A stretch of 64,000 nucleotides of DNA. Origin: Monocercomonoides exilis. Its lineage: Eukaryota; Preaxostyla; Oxymonadida; Polymastigidae. The notes below the pieces were generated by a model, which saw nothing but the letters and a program-made list of their open reading frames with translations, was not told where the DNA came from and made no database searches. The stretch spans positions 1,373,501 through 1,437,500 of the forward strand of contig LSRY02000009.1 in NCBI GenBank assembly GCA_001643675.2. The letters are read 5' to 3'. This document shows positions 55,693 through 64,000 of the stretch, piece by piece (positions within the stretch are counted from its first letter, which is position 1; every line of letters begins with the position of its first letter). A program made the translations under genes and the position numbers.

Positions 55693-56619
55693 TTAGGATT
55701 GTTTTTTAAAATGCCTCTTCTTCCAATTTGAAAATAGAAAAACAATGATAATAAGGCAAATTGCACCTCCAATAATAATCAATATCGGAATTGAAGTTGA
55801 AGTTGAAGTTGGAGATGGAGATGGAGATGGAGACGGAGTTGGAGTCGGTTCTATTTCAGGAGCTTCCGTATATCTATAACCAAATATACGAATTTTGTGA
55901 GGCACAAAAGGTGAAATCGACACTTCCACATTTTGTACCGTTGGCGTGTTATAAACAGAAATCAACTTTTGTGCTGCTTTTTGTCCGTTCACAATCGCCG
56001 TTCGAGTTCTTTCGGCAAGTAATAATTCACATATATCAGTTCCATCAATATACTCTTTGCACGGATTTGGAAAATTTCCTAAAGTGAACAAATCCCACTC
56101 TTCGGGCAACTTTTTCATCTTTGAAACGATATCATCAATTGGACGACGTCTGTTTGGATTGTGAGACTGAATCAGAAGAACTGGTTTATCTTGGCCAGTT
56201 CTCCTTGCTCTTTCAACAATTTCAAAATTTACTTGTAATTCGCTTTGCCAAATTCCACACTCGTCATATGGTCTTGTTGTGTTTCCCATGAATGATTTTG
56301 CTGATTCATAGGTAAATGTTGTGTTTTTGTGTAGTTTTGGCATTGATCGAAAATTTGGATGATCGTTTTGACACAATTTATATAAAAGCTTTCCGTTAAC
56401 GCCTTCAAATAATTCAAAGGGAACTTCGCTTTGTTCAAGCGCCTTCATAATTTCATTTCTTTCTTCCTTTCCTTTCCATGGAGCAACAATATAAACATCT
56501 TGCAATCCAAGTTCTTCAAGTCTATTTGCTATTTTTTGTGATTTTATTCCATCAGTATATTTCCATTTGTATCCTTTGGTTTCAAATGTTGCACACAAAA
56601 ACAACAAAAATCCAATCAT
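55693..56619 (-). CDS. GT25-like protein lacking the acidic motif, type I membrane protein
   Basis: A 308-residue intact frame. A hydrophobic leader (residues 1-10, short for a signal peptide) precedes a lumenal/extracellular domain related to the GT25 protein at 4891: CGIWQSELQVNFEIVERARR (121-140) aligns with GCWQSHLQIYFDIVERAKK, WDLFTLGNF (165-173) with WDAFFLGRH, and NGQKAAQKLISVYNTPTVQ (211-229) with the C-terminal motif. Where the active relative has LILEDD this protein has LLIQSHN (148-154), so metal-dependent transfer is unlikely. Residues about 256-277 are a Thr/Pro/Ser linker, 278-297 a membrane segment, then a basic tail (NWKKRHFKKQ). This suggests a receptor- or lectin-like surface protein derived from a glycosyltransferase; that role is inferred. 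Confidence 0.75.
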   Translation of the reverse strand: MIGFLLFLCATFETKGYKWKYTDGIKSQKIANRLEELGLQDVYIVAPWKGKEERNEIMKALEQSEVPFELFEGVNGKLLYKLCQNDHPNFRSMPKLHKNTTFTYESAKSFMGNTTRPYDECGIWQSELQVNFEIVERARRTGQDKPVLLIQSHNPNRRRPIDDIVSKMKKLPEEWDLFTLGNFPNPCKEYIDGTDICELLLAERTRTAIVNGQKAAQKLISVYNTPTVQNVEVSISPFVPHKIRIFGYRYTEAPEIEPTPTPSPSPSPSPTSTSTSIPILIIIGGAICLIIIVFLFSNWKKRHFKKQS

Positions 56620-57418
56620 GCAATGAGTTGAAAAATAGACCTTTGGATGTTCTAGTAAAAAGGAAAAAATATCTTAATCAAATTTTTGTGACCCTATTTT
56701 TAAAGTTAATTATTTAAAAATTATTTCTTTTCACATGAAGATGGAATATGTTTCAATTGATAAAAATCTATAAAGAATGATTTGAAACAAGTGTTAATAT
56801 AAAAGATTCGTGGGTGAAGAAAATATAAAATCGTTGAAAATGAAACAATTTGAATCTTTTCTTGTTGCAACTGTTTGAAAAATTGATTTCAATAGATTCA
56901 ACAAGTTCTGAATGAATAAAATGTTGATGTAGTTAAAACTTGTCTTGCTGTTTTTTTTTGATCAAGCTTCCATCTGAAAAAGAAAATCTATTTCTGAAAA
57001 TAGAACTTTCCTTAAAATTCATTCTTCGCTAACTTTTAACTACTTTTGATATTTTGAAATTTTTAATTTTTCGTCTTACTTATCCTTAAAAAAAAAAAAA
57101 AAAAGTTTTTTTGTTTTATCCAATTATTTTTTTGAGCCATTATATTATTTCTTTAATTTTATTTGTTGAATTCTCATCAATTCCAATCTTTCAAAATGAA
57201 TTGCAAAACGTTAGTATTATCTCGAAAAACTGTTCAAAATTTTGTTGTATTCACCCAATTATTTTCAGCGAATCACTGAAGGCAGCCCATGAAGTCGTTT
57301 GCGTTAAATTCTTAATTTGAGTGAATTTGTATTTCATATCAAAAATCTTAATCATCACGTTCATTGGTGCAAGCAAAAAGAATTTTTTCTTTTCAGTTTT
57401 AATTTTTATTTTGATTTT

Positions 57419-57460
<42 letters not shown>

Positions 57461-57657
57461 GTGGGAAAGAAGCGTCACTTGCTGGAAATGGTTTTATTTC
57501 ACAAGAGATTCATTCCATTGAAAGAAAACTGCAGCTCTGAAGAAAACGCTTTTGCTGCTGTCTTCATCATTGCCATTGCCATTGCCATTGCCACTGCTGT
57601 TTCGTTTTGGGGAAAATGAAATGCAGATTTTCCTATGTGTTATTTTTTCCCCACTCT
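56620..57657. other. Intergenic with a 40-base poly(T) run
   Basis: A+T-rich. T homopolymer at 57420-57459. A short CCATTG repeat (ATTGCCATTGCCATTGCC) lies near 57570-57590. No gene seen. Confidence 0.5.
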
Positions 57658-58419
57658 TTATGCATCAAATGCGTTATCGCGAATTTTTGACGAGCAATTG
57701 AGCACACATTGGAACTTCATGTTGATGATACAGCCCATTAAGAGATCATTTATCTGTCTGAAGACTTTCAACATGTTCTGCTCATGATGATGCCAAGCAA
57801 ACATAAATGAGATGTCAAAAACTCTGCGATTCATCAGTTGGAAGCTGACAGTCCTTTTCATTTCGAACTTCAAAGACAAGAGCGCGAATTCAACACAACC
57901 AAAAAAAGCTAAGTGTTCAGCATAGCAAACTCCACTTTTGTTTTTCAAAGTCATCACAGAAACTCTTTTTTTTCAATCGAAAAATAGGTTTTTAATGTTC
58001 ATGAGCTTTGTTATTAACTTTTCTGCTTTTGGAATCGCAGTGCCACGGCTTTATCTGAGTTTATCAAACCAAATTGCCTCATTCTTGAAGTCAACTGAGC
58101 CCGTGGCAGTTAGATTCAGCTGCCTCAAGCAAAAAGTGGCTAACGAATTTTGTAATGAGCTTTGAGAAGAGAACAAAGCCCAGCTGCAATTGGAAACGCA
58201 ATTCATTGCAATATTGCGGAAAGCAGGACATTGGGCAATCTTTGCATCTGGCTGTTCCCCATCAACAATCCTTTGCTCTGCCGACTCGATTTCGCATCCC
58301 ACAAACAGGACGTGAAGCGTCAAACGCTCGCGCTGAATCAAACACGCCGATGCCACAGCAGTCTTTCTTGGTGCACTTTTTGCTGTCCTGTTCGTCAGCT
58401 CAGACGTCTTCCGCTGCAT
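57658..58419 (-). pseudogene. Unidentified minus-strand relic
   Basis: Two minus frames, 58419-58051 (SLQNSLATFCLRQLNLTATG) and 57957-57658 (CVEFALLSLKFEMKRTVSF, MLKVFRQINDLLMGCIINM), lie end to end with stops between them. Composition is protein-like. No domain is recognised. Confidence 0.3.
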
Positions 58420-58517
58420 GCAGTCCTTTTATATTATCTTCATTATCCTCAAAATCGGGCAAGTGTGATAGAGGATCTCAGTTGCTTTCATTTACCGATG
58501 AATAATCGGAATATGTT

Positions 58518-58907
58518 ATGGCAATGGCAAAGACTAAAGTCGATGAAGTGCCAGAATTGATTTTAAAAAAAAGTCGTCTGAACGAAGTGCGATTCAAAAA
58601 GTTTTTATTCGAAAGACTATTCAATGCAAGGAGTCGGATTTTGAAGAGAGAAAAAAACCATGGCCCCTGCTCTTCAAACGAGCGAAGCTCCCTCATTTGC
58701 GACTCAGAACAAGAAACGAGCATCAGAGGGTTCTGTCCATTGCAAAATGAAAATTGTGATTTCTTTATCATTTCTTGTTCTGTGAACCAGCATGAACAGC
58801 GAAGCCAACAAATCCACAATCAGCTTCTCGAGTCGCAGCGAAAATACCAACACATTTGCTGGACTTGCATTGGCAAGGTGGTTGGGCTCAGTTTCTCATC
58901 CTCGTGA
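58518..58907 (+). CDS. Hypothetical ORF, 129 codons, weak
   Basis: Reads KTKVDEVPELILKKSRLNEV, RFKKFLFERLFNARSRILKR and later low-information sequence. An opposite-strand frame (58819-58478) is equally long, so the coding strand is uncertain. Confidence 0.25.
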   Translation: MAMAKTKVDEVPELILKKSRLNEVRFKKFLFERLFNARSRILKREKNHGPCSSNERSSLICDSEQETSIRGFCPLQNENCDFFIISCSVNQHEQRSQQIHNQLLESQRKYQHICWTCIGKVVGLSFSSS

Positions 58908-59352
58908 GGGCTGTTCCTGCACCACAGGTATCAATTGTTGGGGTGTGCGAAATGGATTACGATGCTCATTTCTGTGTTCTTGCTTCTCATTCTTTTTCAC
59001 CAGCCTTCTTCGATGAACAACAAAAAATTGTCATTTCCATTTCATTCAAATTCTCATCGAATTCAGGGATAAGCCTCGTCTTTTTTTTCTTTTCAGAAGA
59101 ACAAAAGGGATATTCATTCTATTACAAAATTTAGCCAAATTTAAGTGGCAATAGAGGTGATTTCGAGTCGAAAAAAGCTGATCAGTCGGAGCGAAATCTA
59201 AAAAGGAGGACGATTTTGCCTTTTTTTATTTGGAAGCTGAAAGAGGCGCAGATTAAAAAGAAAGAGTATTAGAGCAATTCTTTTATGAAATGAATGAGTT
59301 CAAAAATAGCATTCGGCAGGCTACACAACGTCACACGCCTTCAATATATCAC

Positions 59353-59655
59353 AGAAGATGAAATGAGGAGAGGAATAGAAATTTTTAAGAAAACAAATAA
59401 TCGAAGGATAGTTCAATGAAATAAGGGCGTTTTCAGCGCTCAAAAAAGGTGAAGTGAAAATAGCAAAAGAAATGGATAATTTTGAAGAGCTTGTTGATAT
59501 TATTGAAGAAAGGAAAAGGGAAGATTCCATTTAGCAACGAGCGGAATTTGCATTTGATGAAAAGGAGAAAATAGATGAAGTAATTTTGAAGAAATGTTTT
59601 TCTCTTGTTGATGTTATGCTTTTTGTAAAAATTAAACTTCAAATGAAAAGAATAT
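59353..59655 (+). pseudogene. Unidentified plus-strand relic
   Basis: DEMRRGIEIFKKTNNRRIVQ is followed by a frameshift, then FSALKKGEVKIAKEMDNFEE, LVDIIEERKREDSI, an in-frame TAG near 59533, and AEFAFDEKEKIDEVILKKC. Strongly helical and coding-like. It may belong to the same kind of helical proteins as the fragments at 1-297 and 27885-28370, but no diagnostic motif is seen. Confidence 0.35.
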
Positions 59656-59696
59656 GAAAGCTTATATATTTTTCTTTGAAATGGAAATGAAAGAAT

Positions 59697-60584
59697 TTAT
59701 ATGAGAACCTGAAAAAATTCATCTTTTCCAGTGATATTAATATTTGGGGCACGGAATGTGAGAGTTTTTGTTGGAGTGAAAGTTGAGATGAGAAGAGAGA
59801 GGGAGGCATCGCTGAAGGGAGCAACGCATCCGAGAGCATACTCCACTGTGGCACAGGAGCTTTGCTGTGTTTTGCCACAGGCATCGACATCACTTCCACC
59901 ATTTGAGACTATTTTATTCTGGTTGATGATTGGAAGCCAGCCATTGTACACAGCGTTATCAGCTGTATTGCTGTTCCACACTCTTTTTACTTGGGTTGTT
60001 GAACCAAAATTTTCATATGTGTATTGAGTGATTCTATTTCCATTGAAAAACACATCGTTTCCCCTTCCATTTGTTGCAGTGATGCAATCGAAGAAACAGA
60101 ATGTGATGAATTTGAACCCGCCCATCCAGGAATAAGTTGAATTGAAGAAAATGGCAGCGCCTCCATAATACGATGAACTTGTCAATTTATTATTGATGAA
60201 CTGACAATCATTAACCAAAAACTGAGATGGTTTGTTTTGTGGAGGCCAACTGAATGTAAGAGAACCAGCAGAATCACCACCAGAATTTGCGATACACTTG
60301 CATTCAGAAAACAAAAATTGGCAAGTTGAGGTCATATTATTGAGCCAGAAATAACAACCGGTTCCACACCTACCAGATATTAAACAATTTTCGAAATTTT
60401 TTTCTGAATGGTGATAAACAGAATTTGTTTGCGGATAAGCAGTGTGGACTGCACTACCGCGAGCAGCAGAACAGTTTGTGAAATTAAACTTGACGATATT
60501 TACATTTGACAAATATACGATGTATAATGCACCACCAGCATAATCGCCTGTGATCGAACAATTGTTGAATGGGCATAGGTTCAA
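59697..60584 (-). pseudogene. Short-type beta-helix surface protein, both ends truncated
   Basis: 295 open codons. Rungs such as ITGDYAGGALYIVYLSNVNI and GGDSAGSLTFSWPPQNKPSQ, the motif NGRGNDVFFNGN (about residues 172-183), then VSNGGSDVDACGKTQQSSCA (226-245), the same module as in the long surface proteins. There is no signal peptide, and the frame is entered directly from A+T-rich repeat DNA near 60590. It stops soon after ITGKDEFFQVLI, where longer relatives would continue. No internal stops, so truncation is recent or the fragment is short-lived. Confidence 0.62.
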
Positions 60585-60665
60585 ACGCGTTCCTTTTGCA
60601 ATTTGCGTTTTTATACGCTCAATTTATAACCAATTAATAGATAATAATTATTTAAAAACTTTTTA

Positions 60666-60727
60666 TGGACCGATTTTTCGAAAAAAATATTTCTTGTTGA
60701 AAAAAATGATTTTTGAAAAATGACCCA
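60666..60727. mobile_element. 62-bp TA-flanked palindromic mini-element
   Basis: TA at 60664-60665 and 60728-60729. Ends TGGACCGATTTTTCGAAA and, inverted, TGGGTCATTTTTCAAAAA. It may be a minimal deletion derivative of the TA-flanked MITEs, or a chance palindrome in A+T-rich DNA. Confidence 0.45.
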
Positions 60728-60729
60728 TA

Positions 60730-61947
60730 AAAACATGAATTTCATAAAAAATTATTCAAATTTAAAAGAAAATGTAATTTTTACACATCAAAAGTGTTTG
60801 CATTGTTTAATAGACTTATTTTATTAATTAATTTTCATCATGAAAAAATATAAATCATAAATGAAAAAATTAATTTTATATCTTTGATCTAACCCACAAT
60901 AAAAATTTTTATATCTTGAAAAATTGATTATTCCGTTTTTGTTAAAATAGAACCAAAAAGTTTGGGATACGTTCACTTTTATATGTTAATATAAGTATGT
61001 TATTATATGCGCACTTGTTTAATATTGAAAACAGCTCCTTTTAACAAACAGAAAATCATATTTTTTTTCGTTTGAATGTTTAAAAGCTGCAAAATTCAAA
61101 TTTCAAAAAAGGTTGCAATGGTTCGATAAATATTAGCAAAACCTCCTTACGAATAAAAAATGATAAATTTATTTGAATCTTTGAAAAACTGACATATACT
61201 TTCATTTTTTTTTTAACTTTAAATTCAGAATTTCTCTTTTTAAATGCATTGAAACCGGAAATTATTTGGTTTTATTAATCTTTAAATGTCTCTAAAATCA
61301 TTTGGAGTTGAGAATAATTGAGAATTTGTTTTTGATAAGTTTATTTTTTTATTCTTTTCACATTTTCGTTGATAATTACATGTTATAGACTTAAATAGAA
61401 ATGTTTTTTATTAAAACATTGAAAAGCGAGTTTAGGTATTTTTTCTTTGTAATTTTGATATTGTTTTTGAAATAATTCTAAAATGGGACGAAATATTTGA
61501 CTTCAGGTATATTCATTGAAAAAATATGCACTTTTCATGGACTTTTTGAGAACAAAAAAAACAATAAAAATTGGTCCATTTTTTGACATTCGTGAAATGT
61601 TGGAAAACTTTATGTTTTGATTTCAACGATGCCTGTTTGCAGATGTGAGAATCTAATTTATTTTGAAATCCGAGAAAACGAAACAAAGTGATAAGTGAAA
61701 CAATTTTTTCTTGCTTTGTGCATAAAAAGCTTGAAAGTCCGTATTTTCCCCCAAATGTCTTTTTCAAATATATTAAAATCATCACTTTCTCAAAATTGAA
61801 AATAAAACATAAATCGAAAATGAATGAGATATTTAAAAACATGCAGCTCTTTCAAAACGATTAAAAACATTAACAACATAGTGTTTTGAAACAAAACAAT
61901 TTGTTAATTGCAGTTTCAGCAAAGTGAAGAAGTCTCAATAAATAATG
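60730..61947. other. Intergenic, very A+T-rich
   Basis: No gene seen; the dispersed repeat R1 copy 2 lies at 61545-61755. Confidence 0.4.
61545..61755. repeat. Dispersed repeat R1, copy 2
   Basis: Same orientation as 13080-13285, sharing ACATTCGTGAAATGTT, GATTTCAACGATGCCTGTTT and GCTTGAAAGTCCGTATTT. Ends undefined. Confidence 0.72.
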
Positions 61948-64000
61948 TTAAATGTTTTCTGATGCTATTCTAATTCTTTCTCCACTCATTGTTATTCCAC
62001 GTTCTGGTGAATTGGTTATTGTTGCGTCTTTCATCAAAACAGAACTCTTCACAACATCCACAAGAGATCCATCCCATTTGCACATCTCCTCTTCTTCATT
62101 CAAATGATATTCATTTCTTTCCTTTGAACTCCCATTAAAAAGGCAATTGTCTATTTTCACATCCAAGCATTCACAAATCTCCATCATTCTTCCCTTCTCT
62201 TTTGTGCATTGACATTTCACAAAGGAACAGTTCAGCACACTCAATCCTCTTTCAGCTCCATCCATCTTTATCACGCTTCCTTCAATAGCCACTGAAATAT
62301 TCTCAAACTTCATTTCCTTCATCTCTGCCTTCGCATTCTCCCCAACTCTCACAATTTCCCCCTCACACTCGATATTCAACGTTCTGGTTTCAGCAATTGA
62401 CACACAAGATTCTCCACAGAATGACTAAGTGGTACAGCTGAATGAATTCCACTGAATGATGTTTCACTCATCTTCAGCTCCCCACTCTCGACATGAAGAA
62501 TCATGCTCATCATCACAAGATCCATTGCTGACGAGCTGAAAAAGCAACCTGAAATCTCCAATCTCCCATCCTTCTCTTTCACAATGCTTTCCCCATTCTA
62601 CCCAAACATCTCTCCATCACACTCTCATTCACAAACACAATCACAGCCCCTTCATTTCCCATCTCTTGAATTGTTTCATTAAAATGGACTATCGCCTTCA
62701 TCTTCTTCATTGACTTCACACTCAAATCTCCAATCACACATCCCTCTCCCATCATCCCTTCCCCATCAATAACAATCATATTCGCAACACTCTTTTCAAT
62801 GTGCCGAACTCCACACCAAATGCATTGGCATGGCTTCTCCTGTGCACCACACTGCCTGCTGTCACTCCCGTTCACACACACAAACACCTGAGAAGAACAA
62901 TAGAATGTGATCAGCGGCATCAGATCAACATCATCCCTTTCCTTGTCTGACCCACATATCGAGTTCTCCTCCTTCAGTGCCTCCTGGCTGAAGTCCAGTC
63001 CAAACAGTCTTTCATTCAACTGTTACTCAATTGAGTTACACCGAATGAACACATCATTCCCAACGAATGCATCATTCATCACAAATCGGATGTTCTCCAA
63101 CCTCAACCCAAGTGGTGGCATTTCCGTGTTGGTATTCTTCACTTTCGGATCAAGTGTGTTAATCATCATCCCTCTTCCCCTTCCATTCCCTGTCGAGCAC
63201 ACACACATCCCAAACGTACACCCACTCACTTTCACCTCCGAATCTCCTCTCTTCATCAGCATCTTCATCCCTTCTCTTTCCACACTCCTCTCACTCATTT
63301 CTTCGCTGTTATGCATCCTTCCATCACAAATCCATCAACAATCAGTTCTCACCCCTCAATGATTATCACATTGTATAGGATCTTTCCATTGGACAATGCC
63401 CCGCTCTCAAATGACACTGAACAGTTTGTGGTTTTGAGTGTTGATGTTGAATGAATGAATGCACTTCTTCTCAGATTCATCTGTCCTTTCACAACAAATG
63501 AAAGTCTCCTCATAGTCTGCAAACTCGAACATCCAAAAAGCCATTCTTATGTGAACGATCCTTCATCATTCACTTCCATGTTGCCTCCAATCGCATCCAC
63601 AAATACACAATCAAATCCATTGTTGATTCCTGCTTCTGAATGGAATGAACATCCAGTTATCACCAATTCTCCATCTCTGTTTGAAATAATTGTTCTGTCC
63701 AAGTTGTCAAATCCAGACGCAAGTTGAAGTTGGATATTTGTCAATTCAAGATGATTATCATTTTCCATGAAATATTCCAGTTGACTTCCAATTGCCTTTT
63801 CAAAATTCAATATTGATTTCACATTCTCTTCTCCCATCTTCACATTCTTTTTAATCTTATAATTGGATATGTTGAATGGATCTCGAATTATTATGGATTC
63901 AGATATCTGAATTGTTTTATTTCCATTCCCCCTTTCCATGTTTTCCATCCATTTCCACATCATTTAGCATGGTTCTTCCTCGCGTCCACATTGCGCAACA
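61948..64000 (-). pseudogene. Long-type beta-helix surface protein relic, runs off the right edge
   Basis: Minus-strand pieces in order: edge VAQCGREEEPC-stop (63966-64000), 63963-63547, a continuation to about 63360, 63316-63023, in-frame past a TAA to 62579, then after shifts 62582-62376 and 62403-61948. Diagnostic motifs: VGNDVFIRCN near 63040-63065 and SRQCGAQEKPC near 62830-62860, plus a second QCGxxxxPC at the edge, so at least two tandem modules existed. Rungs such as DGRLEISGCFFSSSAMDLVM are typical. Stops at 63964, 63547 and 63023 and frameshifts near 62600 and 62395 inactivate it. Confidence 0.7.

Noticed and set aside
1-64000. tRNA or rRNA genes
   Set aside because: No tRNA B-box-like GGTTCGAxTCC with a matching acceptor stem and no conserved rRNA blocks were noticed on either strand; a covariance-model scan was not possible.

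Overview
The window looks like nuclear DNA of an A+T-rich protist. It is full of decayed genes and transposons and has no bacterial-style operons. Three things point to an oxymonad-like flagellate (Preaxostyla, Monocercomonoides-type): many fragments of right-handed beta-helix surface proteins sharing one recurring motif pair, fragments of a large helical protein family I associate with oxymonads, and DIRS-type tyrosine-recombinase retroelements. This placement rests on remembered family patterns, not on a search. The intact genes read well with the standard genetic code. I saw no rRNA, no tRNA and no CRISPR array.

Layout. 1-4.1 kb: left-edge fragment of the helical family, a 986-bp long-inverted-repeat element, a second helical-family fragment and a low-complexity patch. 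4.9-5.7 kb: an intact membrane-anchored GT25 glycosyltransferase. 6.7-7.7 kb: second long-inverted-repeat element. 7.9-10.8 kb: a frameshifted beta-helix surface-protein pseudogene. 11.8-14.4 kb: a 257-bp MITE next to a pogo/Tigger-like transposase relic that carries an inserted repeat. 17.3-18.5 kb: a G+C-rich beta-helix fragment. 19.2-20.4 kb: an unidentified minus-strand relic. 21.8-27.9 kb: DIRS element 1 (minus strand; Gag, RT-RNase H, tyrosine recombinase, both terminal repeats, internal complementary region). 27.9-28.4 kb: a third helical-family fragment. 29-32 kb: a decayed minus-strand gene split by a second 257-bp MITE. 33.0-37.2 kb: DIRS element 2, truncated at its 5' end but with an open recombinase frame. 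37.9-39.6 kb: two related MITEs. 39.6-42.5 kb: a Merlin/ISXO2-like element with two transposase relics inside one pair of inverted repeats. 43-47.4 kb: purine/pyrimidine low-complexity DNA with long GAA tracts. 51.5-64 kb: four more beta-helix fragments and a second GT25-like protein that has lost the acidic metal-binding motif and is built as a type I membrane protein.

How the parts relate. The two GT25 proteins and the beta-helix relics are consistent with a rapidly changing cell-surface repertoire. The transposons explain much of the breakage: one MITE sits inside a gene, another repeat sits inside a transposase domain, and DIRS 1 abuts a helical-family fragment. Most frames carry stops or frameshifts. 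The best candidates for working genes are the GT25 protein (4891-5733), the GT25-like protein (55693-56619) and the DIRS 2 recombinase (33362-34732). I found no convincing new defence or metabolic system. The most unusual items are the divergent GT25-like receptor-shaped protein, the two-transposase Merlin-like element, and a set of TA-flanked elements with similar termini.
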